64,000 nt of DNA from Streptomyces ambofaciens ATCC 23877 (GTDB lineage: Bacteria > Actinomycetota > Actinomycetes > Streptomycetales > Streptomycetaceae): contig NZ_CP012382.1 of assembly GCF_001267885.1 (NCBI RefSeq), forward strand, positions 3,521,001 to 3,585,000. The letters are read 5' to 3'. Both the position numbers and the translations under genes were made by a program. The notes beneath the pieces were generated by a model, which worked only from the letters and a program-made list of their open reading frames with translations, was not told the origin of the DNA and did not search any database. This document shows positions 1 through 8,241 of this stretch, piece by piece; position 1 is the first letter of the stretch, and each line of letters opens with the position of its first letter.

Positions 1-924
1 CTGGCCTGCGTGCGGCAGTCCGCCGGGACGGACCGGCTGCGGCGGGCGGTGGACCTGCTGTGGGCGGCGAAAGACCTGGCGGAGTCCGGCGCCGACTCGC
101 GCCAGTACGAGACGACCGCCAGGGCGATGTGCGACGCCACGGAAGCCGCCGGCGACCGGCGCGCGCAGGGCAGGGCCCGGACCACCCTCACCAACGTCCT
201 TCTGGTCTCCGGCCGTATCCAGCAGGCCGCCGAGCAGGCGGAGACGGCCATGTCACTGGCGGAGGTCGAGCGGGACTCGACCGCCGTCAGCTGGGTCGCC
301 AACGACCGGGGACTGATCTCGCTGCACCAGGGCCGGTACGCGGACGGCAGGATCTTCCTGGAGCAGGCCATCGAGGGGTACCGCGCGGCCGACAACCGCG
401 CCGGCGAAGCCCTCAGCCTGTGCAACCTGTCCCGCGCCCACCTGGGGATGGGCAACACCGCGAAGGCGGTGGCCATCGCGCACCGCGGGCTGACCGCCCA
501 GCTCGACATCGGCAGGACGATGCGCCTGGCCAACGGGCACTTCACCCTCGGCATCGCGCTGACCGCGGCCGACCGCCACGGTGAGGCCCTGGACCAGTTC
601 GCCGACGCCCTGCGGATCTTCGAGAGCCACCGGCAGCGCCTCTGGCAGGGGACGACCAACTTCCGCATCGCCGAGGTCCATCTGGCCGCCCACCGCCCGG
701 CGCAGGCCGCCCGGCACGCGGAACAGGCCCTGGCACTGGGCTGCATCGGCGGCGACCGGATGCGGGGCAACGTGCTGACGCTCCTGGGGCGTTCGCTGAC
801 CGGGCTGGGACAGGTCGACCGGGCGAAGGCCTGCTGGCAGGAGGCCCTCAGCCTCTTCCAGCAGTGCGGCGCCCCGCAGGCCGCCGAGGTGCAGGCCCTC
901 CTCGCACCCGTGACCGCCGCCTGA
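1..924 (+). CDS. afsR: AfsR, C-terminal TPR part (5' end outside window)
   Basis: The frame is open from base 1, so the 307 codons seen are the C-terminal part of a longer protein. They are Ala/Leu-rich helical repeats of TPR type, for example GEALSLCNLSRAHLGMGNTA and HGEALDQFADALRIFESHRQ. Identity rests mainly on context: afsS lies 215 bp downstream and afsK just beyond. The known family is a SARP DNA-binding domain, an NB-ARC ATPase and C-terminal TPRs, about 1000 aa in all. AfsR is phosphorylated by AfsK and activates afsS. The DNA-binding and ATPase parts cannot be checked here. A GTG at position 10 is an internal codon, not a start. Confidence 0.85.
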   Translation: MACVRQSAGTDRLRRAVDLLWAAKDLAESGADSRQYETTARAMCDATEAAGDRRAQGRARTTLTNVLLVSGRIQQAAEQAETAMSLAEVERDSTAVSWVANDRGLISLHQGRYADGRIFLEQAIEGYRAADNRAGEALSLCNLSRAHLGMGNTAKAVAIAHRGLTAQLDIGRTMRLANGHFTLGIALTAADRHGEALDQFADALRIFESHRQRLWQGTTNFRIAEVHLAAHRPAQAARHAEQALALGCIGGDRMRGNVLTLLGRSLTGLGQVDRAKACWQEALSLFQQCGAPQAAEVQALLAPVTAA

Positions 925-952
925 ACGGGCCCCGGTCGGCAGGCCGGTGGGG

Positions 953-973
953 GCGTTCAGCGTTCGTTTATCG
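953..973 (+). promoter_or_regulatory. Putative AfsR box in the afsS promoter
   Basis: Two back-to-back heptads, GCGTTCA at 953-959 and GCGTTCG at 960-966, are followed by TTTATCG. Direct heptad repeats are the usual SARP target, and AfsR is known to bind over the -35 region of afsS. No good -35 hexamer is present, as expected for an activator-dependent promoter. A transcript starting near 1000 would have a leader of about 140 nt before afsS. Confidence 0.6.
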
Positions 974-1138
974 CCCTCCGGCAGTGTCGTACCCGTCACA
1001 CCGTCGCGTCGGGGGGCAGACGGGGTGGCCGGGAGCCCGGGAAGTATCGTGCGGCTCCTGACGCCCGTCCGGCGGCCCACGGGGGAGCCACCGGGCGGGC
1101 GTTGCCCACTCGCCGACTTCGCGACGAAGGACACAGAC

Positions 1139-1324
1139 ATGAGCGACCAGATCAAGGACGCGGCGGCCACGCCGCAGGACAACGCGATGCCCACGCCGCC
1201 GGCGAAGGACGAGACCGTCACCACGCTCGACAACGCCATGCCCAGCGGGCCCGCGCGGGACGCGATCACGACGATGGACAACGCCATGCCGGCCCCGCCC
1301 GCCCTGGACCGGGACGGCAAGTAG
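1139..1324 (+). CDS. afsS: AfsS, small antibiotic-activation protein
   Basis: This 61-aa protein starts at ATG 1139 with GAAGG about 8 nt upstream. It has three copies of the motif DNAMP (near residues 14, 31 and 47), each followed by a Pro/Gly/Ala-rich step such as TPPA, SGPA or APPA. It is strongly acidic with no membrane segment. Repeat pattern, size and position between afsR and afsK match AfsS (AfsR2), the AfsR-activated pleiotropic stimulator of antibiotic synthesis in streptomycetes. Its biochemical activity is not established. A strong hairpin follows 20 bp downstream, so it is probably monocistronic. Confidence 0.9.
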   Translation: MSDQIKDAAATPQDNAMPTPPAKDETVTTLDNAMPSGPARDAITTMDNAMPAPPALDRDGK

Positions 1325-1343
1325 ACCTTCCGTCACACGGGGA

Positions 1344-1381
1344 TCGGCCGCGGCGGCGCGGAGGGGAGCCGCCGCGGCCGA
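1344..1381. terminator. Hairpin between convergent afsS and afsK
   Basis: A perfect 14-bp stem, TCGGCCGCGGCGGC at 1344-1357 and its complement at 1368-1381, encloses a 10-nt loop. There is no U tract, which is usual in Streptomyces. It can serve afsS and act as a second block for transcripts from afsK. Confidence 0.75.
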
Positions 1382-1402
1382 CGTGTGTCCCGAGCCTCCG
1401 TC

Positions 1403-1431
1403 GGCCCGCACGGCCTCACGCCGTGCGGGCC
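1403..1431 (-). terminator. Hairpin overlapping the afsK stop codon
   Basis: Arms GGCCCGCACGGC (1403-1414) and GCCGTGCGGGCC (1420-1431) pair perfectly around a 5-nt loop. The afsK stop codon (1416-1418) lies inside the loop, so one arm is coding sequence. Confidence 0.65.
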
Positions 1432-3812
1432 GTCCCCGTTCCCTTCTCCGCGTCCAGCGCGTACACGCAGCGGTCCTTGCTGCACGCGTAGACGATGCCG
1501 TCGCGGACCACCGGGGAGCCGGTGATCTCGCCGCCGGTCGCGAGCTTCCAGCGCAGGCGGCCGTCGTCGGCCTTCAGGGTGTAGAGCAGGTGGTCCGTGG
1601 AGCCGAAGTGGATCCGGCCCTCCGCGACCGCGGGGGCGCCCACGATGTCGCCGCCCGCCTGGAAGCGCCACTTGGGAGTCCCCGTCACCGCGTCCAGGGT
1701 ATAGAGGCCCTTGCCGCTGCCCACGTGGACATGGCCGGCGGCGACCAGGACCGGGTCGGTCGAGGAGCGTGCCTCGGTCGCGATCCGCCAGCGGTCGCGG
1801 CCGTCGGTGGCGTCGAGAGCGTAGACGGTGCCCAGGTAGTCGGCCAGGTAGACCCCGCCGCCGGTCACCGCCGGTCCCGGCACGAAGGCCGGCGGGGCGA
1901 GGAAGACCGCCGGGGCCTCGAAGTGCCAGCGGACGTGGCCGGACGTGACCTCCAGGGCGAGGACCCGGGTGCCGGCCGAGACGTAGACGTAGCCGTCGGG
2001 GGCGGGGGCGACGCGGACCGGGACCCCGCCGCAGGAGGCGGCGTCGCCGATCGGGTACGACCATCTCTCGTCGCCGGTACGGGCGTCCAGGGCGCGCAGC
2101 CGGGCGTCCTGCCAGACGTACACCGTGCCGTCGTGGACGGCGGCGCCCGCCTCCGGGGACTCGAAGTCGCTCTGGCAGCCGGTGATCTCCCACAGCTTCT
2201 GGCCGCTCGAAGCCTCCCAGGCCTGGACGCCGCCGCCGCGGGTGGCGGTGACGACCGTGCCCCGGTCGGCCTGGAGGGAGTACACCCAGGCGTCGGTCTG
2301 GACCCGCCACAGGTCGCCGCCCTCACGGGCGTCCAGGGCGAAGAGGGTCGGGCCGTCGGAGGCGTGGATACGGCCGTCCGCGACCGCCATCGACCAGGCG
2401 ACGTCCCGGGTCTTGAAGCGGCGGCGCCCGGTGGCCACGTCCAGGGCGTGCACCTCGAAGGAGGTGACGTAGACGAGGTCCCCGGCGACGGACGGGGTGC
2501 CCCAGACGTCGTTGGACATGCGGAAGCGCCACGGCCGCCAGCCGGCCGGTGACGCCTCGGGGGGTGCGGCGGGGGCGGGCGGCGCCGCCGGTACGGCCGG
2601 GTCGGCGCCGTTCACGCCGGGGCGGGCCCGCGACCAGGACGCGGCGAGGGCGGACTCCGGCGGGGGTGCCGCCACGGCGGCGGCGCGCATGTCGGCGACG
2701 CGCGGGCCGGGGCCGATGGGCACCGCGGCGCCGGCCAGCCGGACCGGGCCGGCGTCGGGGGCGCCGGCCGGGGCGGGCACCGGCGGGGCGTGCACGGGCG
2801 GCGCCGGGACGACCGGGTCGTGGGAGGGCGGGGGCGGCAGCGGCGGCGCCGGTACCGCGGGATGGGCACCGGCCGGGCCGCGGCCACCGGCCGTGGTGGC
2901 GAGCTTGGCCGAGGTGCGTCCGCCCCGGCGGTGCTCGATCAGGCCCACCGCCCGCTCCGGCAGCCACGCCGACGCCGTACCGCTGTCGTCGGAACCGGAG
3001 CCGAACAGGTGCGGGGCGAGCTGCGACTGGAGGTCGGCAGGGTTGGGACGGGCCGTGGCCTCCATCTGCATACAGGACTCGATGAGCGGACGCAGCTCGT
3101 CCGGCAGGCCCTCCAGGTCGGGGCCCTCGCGCAGCAGCATGAAGACCGTCTCGACCGGGTTGGCGCCGTGGAAGGGCGGGTGCCCGGTGGCGGCGAAGAC
3201 CAGCATCGAGCCGAGCGAGAACACGTCGCTGGCGCCGGTGACGCTGCGGGAGTCCTTCGCCTGCTCGGGCGACATGTAGGCGGGGGTGCCGACGGCCACG
3301 TTCGTCATCGTCAGGCGGGTGTTCGAGACGCCGGACGCGATGCCGAAGTCGATCACCCGGGGCCCGTCCTCGACGACGAGGACGTTGGAGGGCTTCAGGT
3401 CGCGGTGGACGAGTCCGGCGCCGTGGATCGACTGGAGCGCCTCCGCGACGCCCGCCGCCAGCCAGCGCACCGCCTGGGCCGGGAGCGGCCCGCACTCGTT
3501 CACTATCTCCTCGAGGGAGGGTGCGGGGACGTACGCGGTGGCCAGCCACGGGACGGCCGCGCGCGGGTCGGCGTCCACCACGGCCGCCGTGTAGAAGCCG
3601 GAGACCGCGCGGGCGGCCTCCACCTCGCGCGTGAAGCGGACGCGGAAGAGCTGGTCCTCCGCCAGCTCCGTCCGGACCGTCTTGATCGCCACGCGCCGGC
3701 CGGACGCCGAGCGCGCGAGATAGACCAGCCCCATGCCGCCGGCGCCGAGCCGCCCCAGCACCTCGAACGGCCCGATCCGCCGCGGATCGTGCTGCGTCAG
3801 CTGATCCACCAC
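1416..3812 (-). CDS. afsK: AfsK, Ser/Thr protein kinase with PQQ-like propeller
   Basis: The GTG at 3812 has GGGGAGG 10 nt upstream and gives 798 aa, close to the roughly 799 aa of S. coelicolor AfsK. The kinase domain spans about residues 15-275: glycine loop GAGGMG, K44, HRDLKPSN with D138, DFG with D155, then GTPAYMSPEQ. T168 sits where AfsK is reported to autophosphorylate. A Pro/Ala-rich linker (about 300-450) leads to a C-terminal run of PQQ-like beta-propeller repeats, several with VY(A/V)LDA. There is no obvious transmembrane segment; AfsK is known to be loosely attached to the inner membrane face. It phosphorylates AfsR, and KbpA inhibits it. The gene converges on afsS. Confidence 0.93.
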   Translation of the reverse strand: MVDQLTQHDPRRIGPFEVLGRLGAGGMGLVYLARSASGRRVAIKTVRTELAEDQLFRVRFTREVEAARAVSGFYTAAVVDADPRAAVPWLATAYVPAPSLEEIVNECGPLPAQAVRWLAAGVAEALQSIHGAGLVHRDLKPSNVLVVEDGPRVIDFGIASGVSNTRLTMTNVAVGTPAYMSPEQAKDSRSVTGASDVFSLGSMLVFAATGHPPFHGANPVETVFMLLREGPDLEGLPDELRPLIESCMQMEATARPNPADLQSQLAPHLFGSGSDDSGTASAWLPERAVGLIEHRRGGRTSAKLATTAGGRGPAGAHPAVPAPPLPPPPSHDPVVPAPPVHAPPVPAPAGAPDAGPVRLAGAAVPIGPGPRVADMRAAAVAAPPPESALAASWSRARPGVNGADPAVPAAPPAPAAPPEASPAGWRPWRFRMSNDVWGTPSVAGDLVYVTSFEVHALDVATGRRRFKTRDVAWSMAVADGRIHASDGPTLFALDAREGGDLWRVQTDAWVYSLQADRGTVVTATRGGGVQAWEASSGQKLWEITGCQSDFESPEAGAAVHDGTVYVWQDARLRALDARTGDERWSYPIGDAASCGGVPVRVAPAPDGYVYVSAGTRVLALEVTSGHVRWHFEAPAVFLAPPAFVPGPAVTGGGVYLADYLGTVYALDATDGRDRWRIATEARSSTDPVLVAAGHVHVGSGKGLYTLDAVTGTPKWRFQAGGDIVGAPAVAEGRIHFGSTDHLLYTLKADDGRLRWKLATGGEITGSPVVRDGIVYACSKDRCVYALDAEKGTGTARTA

Positions 3813-4004
3813 TTGCCTGCCACCTCCCCGTACGGGCCGCGCCATCCACATATGTACGCGACCGAAGTGCAGCGTCTCACCACCGCACCTCCGTGGCGCC
3901 ACGCACCCCGATTCTTCCTGTCCGGAGCGCTGGTGGCGAACCTGAGGACAATCAGGGTGTCTCACCCCATCCCGGGCAGGCGGACGTGGTACGCGCGGTG
4001 CCGT

Positions 4005-4820
4005 TCAGCGTTGCAGCAGCGCGAACGACGCCCCCTGGTCGTCCGAGACCACGGCCACCCCGCCGTACGACGTCTCGAACGGCGGGACGCGCACCCGTCC
4101 GCCGAGCCGGGTCACCGTGCCGAGCGCGGCCTCGGCGTCCTCGACCAGGAAGTGGACGAGGAAGTGCGGCGGCATCTCGGCCGCGAAGACGTCGGTGACC
4201 GGGGCGCGGCCGAAGTCGGGCGAGGCCTCCGGGCCGAAGAGGGCGTCGTGGAACAGGTCGCCGTAGAAGACGTTGGCCGCCTCGGTGTCCCGGGTGTACA
4301 GCTCGGCCCAGGCGAAGGCGCCCGGCACGCGCCGGCGTCCGAAGCCGGTGTGGCCGTCCGGCTGCCAGAGGGCGAAGACGGCGCCCTCGGGGTCGGCGGC
4401 GAGGGCGGTGGTGCCCAGGGTGCCGAGCGGGTGGGGCGGGGTGACGATCTGGCCTCCGCCCGCCCGGATCCGCCCGGCCAGCGCGCGGGCGTCCGGGGTG
4501 TGGAAGTACACGGACCACACGGTGGGCATCCGTCCGTCCGTCTTGCGGACCAGCGCGGCGACGGGCTCGCCGTCCAGCCGGGCCCACACGAAGCCCTCCC
4601 CCGCCTCCCCGGCCGTTCCGGTCCTCCCGGCGTCGTCGGCTTCCCCGGCTTCCCCGGCGTCATGGAAGGTCCATCCGAAGAGTTCGCCGTAGAAGCGCCT
4701 GCCCGCCTCGACGTCGGAGAGCTGCGCGTCCACCCAGCAGGGGACGCCCTCCCGCGGTACGGAGGGAGACGGCGACGAGTCGCTGGATGTCCGCTTCGCG
4801 GATGCCCCGTTTTCGGCCAT
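4005..4820 (-). CDS. Glyoxalase/bleomycin-resistance (VOC) fold protein
   Basis: The 271-aa protein has two VOC modules. The first begins near residue 23 (VPCWVDAQLSDVEAGRRFYG) and the second near 150 (FAWAELYTRDTEAANVFYG). Each has the family's W-x-(E/D)-L-x-(S/T)-x-D opening and a paired beta-alpha-beta-beta-beta pattern. The fold binds metal and small substrates; function cannot be set from sequence, and it could be a lyase, dioxygenase or binding protein. ATG 4820 begins MAENGAS; no strong Shine-Dalgarno is visible. It lies upstream of afsK on the same strand but 190 bp away, so co-transcription is uncertain. Confidence 0.8.
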   Translation of the reverse strand: MAENGASAKRTSSDSSPSPSVPREGVPCWVDAQLSDVEAGRRFYGELFGWTFHDAGEAGEADDAGRTGTAGEAGEGFVWARLDGEPVAALVRKTDGRMPTVWSVYFHTPDARALAGRIRAGGGQIVTPPHPLGTLGTTALAADPEGAVFALWQPDGHTGFGRRRVPGAFAWAELYTRDTEAANVFYGDLFHDALFGPEASPDFGRAPVTDVFAAEMPPHFLVHFLVEDAEAALGTVTRLGGRVRVPPFETSYGGVAVVSDDQGASFALLQR

Positions 4821-4942
4821 GCCGTCAAAGTAACCGCGCGGCCCGCACCGCACAGACCAGGCACACCAGCCTCTCCGCGCCCGCGCACCCCATTTGCAGT
4901 CGGCCGAATCGCGCTCAGATCACCCGTCGGTAAGCTGACGGC

Positions 4943-5590
4943 ATGACAGGACAAGTGCGTACCGTCGACGGCCGCGTGGCCGGTCGACGTGGGCAGGCGA
5001 CCCGGCAGAAACTGCTCGACTGCCTCAGCGAAATGCTCAGCTCCTCCCCCTATCGCGATGTCAAAGTCATCGATGTCGCCCGCAAGGCGGGCACCTCGCC
5101 CGCCACCTTCTACCAGTACTTCCCGGACGTCGAAGGCGCCGTCCTGGAGATCGCCGAGCACATGGCCGCCGACAGCGCCGGACTGGCCGAGTCGACGGCC
5201 GGACGCTCGTGGGTCGGCAAGGCCGGCTGGCAGACGGCGCAGGAACTCGTCGACGGATTCCTGGAGTTCTGGCGGAAGAACGACGCCATTCTCCGGGTCG
5301 TCGATCTGGGTGCCGCGGAGGGCGACAAACGGTTCTCCAAGATCCGTATGAAGATCCTGAACTCGGTGAACTCCTCCCTCGCGGATTCCGTCGCCGAACT
5401 GCAGGCCAAGGGAAAGATCGACAAGGATGTGAACCCCGCGGCGATCGCCGGTTCCCTGGTCGTCATGCTCGCGGCCGCCGCCTCGCACCAGAAGGGATTC
5501 TCCTCCTGGGGCGTCAAGCAGGCGGAACTGAAGCCCACCCTGGCCCTGTTGCTGCACCTGGGCGTCACGGGCAAGAAGCCCGCCAAGTAG
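4943..5590 (+). CDS. TetR-family transcriptional regulator
   Basis: The protein has 215 aa. Residues about 12-60 hold the TetR helix-turn-helix: RQKLLDCLSEML, then VIDVARKAGTSPATFYQYF. The rest is an all-helical ligand domain with several Met and Lys residues. The ATG follows TAAGCT (4931-4936) by six bases, with no ribosome site, so the transcript is probably leaderless. It is divergent from the VOC gene, with 122 bp between them. Ligand and targets are unknown, though the VOC gene is a natural candidate. Confidence 0.88.
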   Translation: MTGQVRTVDGRVAGRRGQATRQKLLDCLSEMLSSSPYRDVKVIDVARKAGTSPATFYQYFPDVEGAVLEIAEHMAADSAGLAESTAGRSWVGKAGWQTAQELVDGFLEFWRKNDAILRVVDLGAAEGDKRFSKIRMKILNSVNSSLADSVAELQAKGKIDKDVNPAAIAGSLVVMLAAAASHQKGFSSWGVKQAELKPTLALLLHLGVTGKKPAK

Positions 5591-5638
5591 CACGCCGGGC
5601 GGTCGCGCGGCGCCCCGTCCTGTCATCCTCGCCGCGCC

Positions 5639-5722
5639 CGCGCCCCACCCGCACCCGCGCCCCACCCGCACCCGCGCCCCACCGCATCCACGCCCCACCA
5701 CCCTCGCGCCCCACCGCGCCTT
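5639..5722. repeat. Degenerate 17-bp minisatellite
   Basis: About five tandem units between two convergent genes. Two are identical (CGCGCCCCACCCGCACC at 5639 and 5656) and three have drifted (5673, 5690, 5706). No coding or hairpin role is apparent. Confidence 0.75.
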
Positions 5723-5734
5723 CCCGGCCCCGCG

Positions 5735-6187
5735 CTACGCGGGCAGCGGCCGGTCCCGCACCACGTGCTTCATCACCAGCGTCGACGTCAGGCGCTGCAC
5801 TCCGGGCAGAGTGGCGAGCCGCTCGTCGTAGAGCCGCTGGTAGGCGGCCAGGTCGGCGGCGACCACACGCAGCAGGTAGTCCGGTTCCCCGAACAGCCGC
5901 TGTGCCTCCAGCACCTCCCCGACCTCGCTGACCGCGTGCTCGAACTCGGCGACCGTGTCCCGGTCCTCCTGCCGCATGGACACGAAGACCAGCGCCTCGA
6001 AGTTCAGGCCCACGGCGGCCGGCTCCACCACCGCCCGGTAGCCGCCGATCGCCCCCGACCGCTCCAGCTCGCGCAGCCGCCGGTGACACGGCGAGACGCT
6101 CAGCCGCACCCGCGCGGCCAGCTCGGTCACGGTCAGCCGCCCGTCCTGCTGCAACTCGGCAAGAATCTTCCGGTCCATGTCGTCCAT
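5735..6187 (-). CDS. Lrp/AsnC-family transcriptional regulator
   Basis: The protein has 150 aa, the standard Lrp length. Residues 4-60 form the N-terminal winged helix (MDRKILAELQQDGRLTVTEL, then LSVSPCHRRLRELERSGAI). Residues 65-145 form the RAM ligand/oligomer domain with GEPDYLLRVVAAD. It starts at ATG 6187; ATG 6178 is a possible shorter start. It is divergent from a LysE-type exporter gene, 82 bp away, and a 6-bp inverted repeat touches its start. The likely role is control of an amino-acid exporter in response to its substrate, as in the LysG/LysE and Lrp/AzlC pairs. Confidence 0.9.
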   Translation of the reverse strand: MDDMDRKILAELQQDGRLTVTELAARVRLSVSPCHRRLRELERSGAIGGYRAVVEPAAVGLNFEALVFVSMRQEDRDTVAEFEHAVSEVGEVLEAQRLFGEPDYLLRVVAADLAAYQRLYDERLATLPGVQRLTSTLVMKHVVRDRPLPA

Positions 6188-6201
6188 GAAGAAAATTCTT
6201 C
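6188..6201. promoter_or_regulatory. Inverted repeat, candidate Lrp operator
   Basis: GAAGAA and TTCTTC, separated by AA, lie directly before the Lrp start codon in the divergent Lrp/LysE gap. The AT-rich dyad stands out in this GC-rich DNA and suits Lrp-type binding. Confidence 0.45.
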
Positions 6202-6269
6202 CACTGAAGAGGCCCTGGCGAGGGAAATACGGAAACACCTTTGGGGCATGTGCGCCTAATCTTCCCGTC

Positions 6270-6905
6270 ATGGACTCGGGACTCCTCCTCTCCTTCGTCG
6301 CTCTGGACCTCCTGCTGGTGTGCGTGCCGGGCGCGGACTGGGCGTACGCCATCGCGGCCGGACTGCGCGACCGGTCGGTCGCGTGGGCGGTGGGTGGTCT
6401 GGTCACCGGGTACGCGCTGCACACCCTGCTGGCGGCGGCCGGACTGGCGGTCCTGGTGGCCGGGTCGCCGGGCCTGCTCACGGTGCTGACGGTGGTGGGC
6501 GCGGTGTACCTGGTGTGGCTGGGGTGGGGGGTGCTGCGCCGGCCCGGTACTCCGGGGGCCGCCGAGGACGGCCCGGCCCGGGCCGACGGCGGCTCCCGGA
6601 CCCGGGACTTCCTGCGCGGCGCCACGATCAGCGGGCTCAACCCCAAGGGCCTGCTGCTCTACCTCTCCGTGCTGCCGCAGTTCCTGGTCACCCGGGGTGC
6701 GCACCTGCCGGTGCCCGTGCAGACTGTCGTCCTGGGGCTGCTGCACATGGCGTGCTGTGCCGCCGTCTACCTGACGGTCGGCCTCGCCGCGCGTGCCGTC
6801 CTCGGCGCCCGTCCGGCCGCGGCCCGCGCGGTCACGCGCACGTCGGGCGCCGCGATGCTGGGCATCGGTGCGTTCCTGCTGGTGCAGCGGCTGGCGACGT
6901 CCTGA
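6270..6905 (+). CDS. LysE/RhtB-family amino-acid exporter
   Basis: The 211-aa integral membrane protein has about six hydrophobic segments. It carries the LysE/RhtB signature near residue 14 (VCVPGADWAYAIAAGLRD, the usual PGP being PGA here) and the second conserved stretch FLRGATISGLNPKGLLLY around residue 110. The family exports amino acids such as lysine, threonine or homoserine by proton exchange. ATG 6270 follows TAATCT by seven bases without a Shine-Dalgarno, so a leaderless mRNA is likely. The divergent Lrp regulator is the probable controller; the substrate cannot be told. Confidence 0.87.
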   Translation: MDSGLLLSFVALDLLLVCVPGADWAYAIAAGLRDRSVAWAVGGLVTGYALHTLLAAAGLAVLVAGSPGLLTVLTVVGAVYLVWLGWGVLRRPGTPGAAEDGPARADGGSRTRDFLRGATISGLNPKGLLLYLSVLPQFLVTRGAHLPVPVQTVVLGLLHMACCAAVYLTVGLAARAVLGARPAAARAVTRTSGAAMLGIGAFLLVQRLATS

Positions 6906-7005
6906 TCCCCGGCGGGGCCCGTCAGGGGGAACAGCCGCCCGCCCGGCCGGTGTTGTGCCCGGTGACCGACACCCTTGCCCGCCGCACCCCCTGGAGGAGA
7001 CCGCG

Positions 7006-7431
7006 ATGGCCCTGACCCGCGAAGAGCGTGAGAAGTTCCTGGCCGAACCCCACATCGCCGCACTCGCGGTCGACGCGGGGACGGGCCGGGCCCCGCTGAC
7101 CGTGCCGATCTGGTACCAGTACGAGCCCGGCGGCGACGTGTGGATCATGACCGGGCTCGACAGCCGCAAGAACGAACTGATCAAGGTGGCGGGACGGTTC
7201 TCCCTGATGGTCGACCGACTGGAGCCCACCATCCGGTACGTGTCGGTGGAGGGTCCGGTCGTCGAGACGGTCGCCGCCACGGAGGAGCAGCTGCGGGAGA
7301 TGAGCGCCCGCTACCTCCCGGCCGAGAAGGTCGAGGGGTACGTCGCCTTCTCCTCCGCCAACCACGGCGAGCAGGTCGTCGTCCGCATGCGGCCCGAGCG
7401 CTGGGTCTCCTCCGACCTCGGTTCGGTGTAG
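7006..7431 (+). CDS. Pyridoxamine 5'-phosphate oxidase-fold protein
   Basis: The 141-aa protein has the flavin-binding split-barrel fold typical of small PPOX proteins: an N-terminal REEREKFLAEPHIAALA, the strand PLTVPIWYQYEPGGDVWIMT, then SRKNELIKVAGRFSLMVD. Many relatives bind F420 or FMN and reduce small substrates; some degrade haem. ATG 7006 has a very good ribosome site, GGAGGAG with 6 nt spacing. It sits 100 bp after the LysE gene. Exact cofactor and substrate are unknown. Confidence 0.8.
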   Translation: MALTREEREKFLAEPHIAALAVDAGTGRAPLTVPIWYQYEPGGDVWIMTGLDSRKNELIKVAGRFSLMVDRLEPTIRYVSVEGPVVETVAATEEQLREMSARYLPAEKVEGYVAFSSANHGEQVVVRMRPERWVSSDLGSV

Positions 7432-7472
7432 GGCCGTACGCGCGCGGGAGCGGGGCGCGTGACAATCGGGGC

Positions 7473-8144
7473 ATGGAAGGAACCGATCTCCACGAGTCGC
7501 TGAGGTCGCTGCGGGTGTGGGACGCGGCGGTCACCGAGCTGCCGCCCTTCGACCCGGACACCGCGCCCGGCGAGCCCCTGCCCCTGTTCGCCCGGTGGTT
7601 CGCCGACGCGGTGGCGGCCGGCCAGACCGAGCCGCACACGGTGTCGCTGGCGACGGCGGACGCGGACGGCCTGCCGGACGTGCGGGTGGTGATGCTGCAC
7701 GGCGCGGACGCGGAGGGCTGGTCCTTCGCCACGCACGCCGGCAGCCGCAAGGGCCGGCACCTCGCCGCCCGCCCGTACGCGGCGCTCGTCTTCTACTGGC
7801 CGGTGCTGGGACGCCAGGTGCGCCTGCGCGGTCCGGTCGCCGTCGCTCCGGCCGAGGAGGCGCAGGCCGATCTGCACGCGCGGTCGGCCGGCGCCCTGGC
7901 CGCCGCCCTCACCGGGCGGCAGAGCGAGGAGCTGGACTCGGCGGACGAGCTGGCCCGCGCCTCGCAGGCGGCCTGGGACCGGGCCGGCCGGGAACCGGAC
8001 GCCGCCGTCCCGTCCTGGACGCTGTACCGGCTGCTCCCCGACGAGGTGGAGTTCTTCCAGGGCGACGCCCGCCGCCGCCACGTCCGGCTCGCCTACCGGC
8101 GCACGGCGGACGGGGGCTGGGGCACGCGCCTGCTGTGGCCCTGA
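7473..8144 (+). CDS. PdxH-like pyridoxamine-phosphate oxidase family protein
   Basis: The 223-aa protein has the layout of PdxH: HTVSLATADADGLPDVRVVM (about residues 51-70), the FMN-contact region THAGSRKGRHLAARPYAALVF, VLGRQVRLRG, and a C-terminal EVEFFQGDARRRHVRLAYRR. A separate gene at 31908 looks more like the housekeeping pdxH, so this one may use another amine or flavin substrate. ATG 7473 lies six bases after GACAAT with no ribosome site, suggesting leaderless translation. Confidence 0.8.
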   Translation: MEGTDLHESLRSLRVWDAAVTELPPFDPDTAPGEPLPLFARWFADAVAAGQTEPHTVSLATADADGLPDVRVVMLHGADAEGWSFATHAGSRKGRHLAARPYAALVFYWPVLGRQVRLRGPVAVAPAEEAQADLHARSAGALAAALTGRQSEELDSADELARASQAAWDRAGREPDAAVPSWTLYRLLPDEVEFFQGDARRRHVRLAYRRTADGGWGTRLLWP

Positions 8145-8241
8145 GCGGGCTCCGCGGCGGGGCACCGGCACCGGGCCGCCCGCCCCGCCGTCGCGCACCG
8201 CCCGCCACCGCCACCGGCACCGCCGCCGACGCCGCCCGCGC

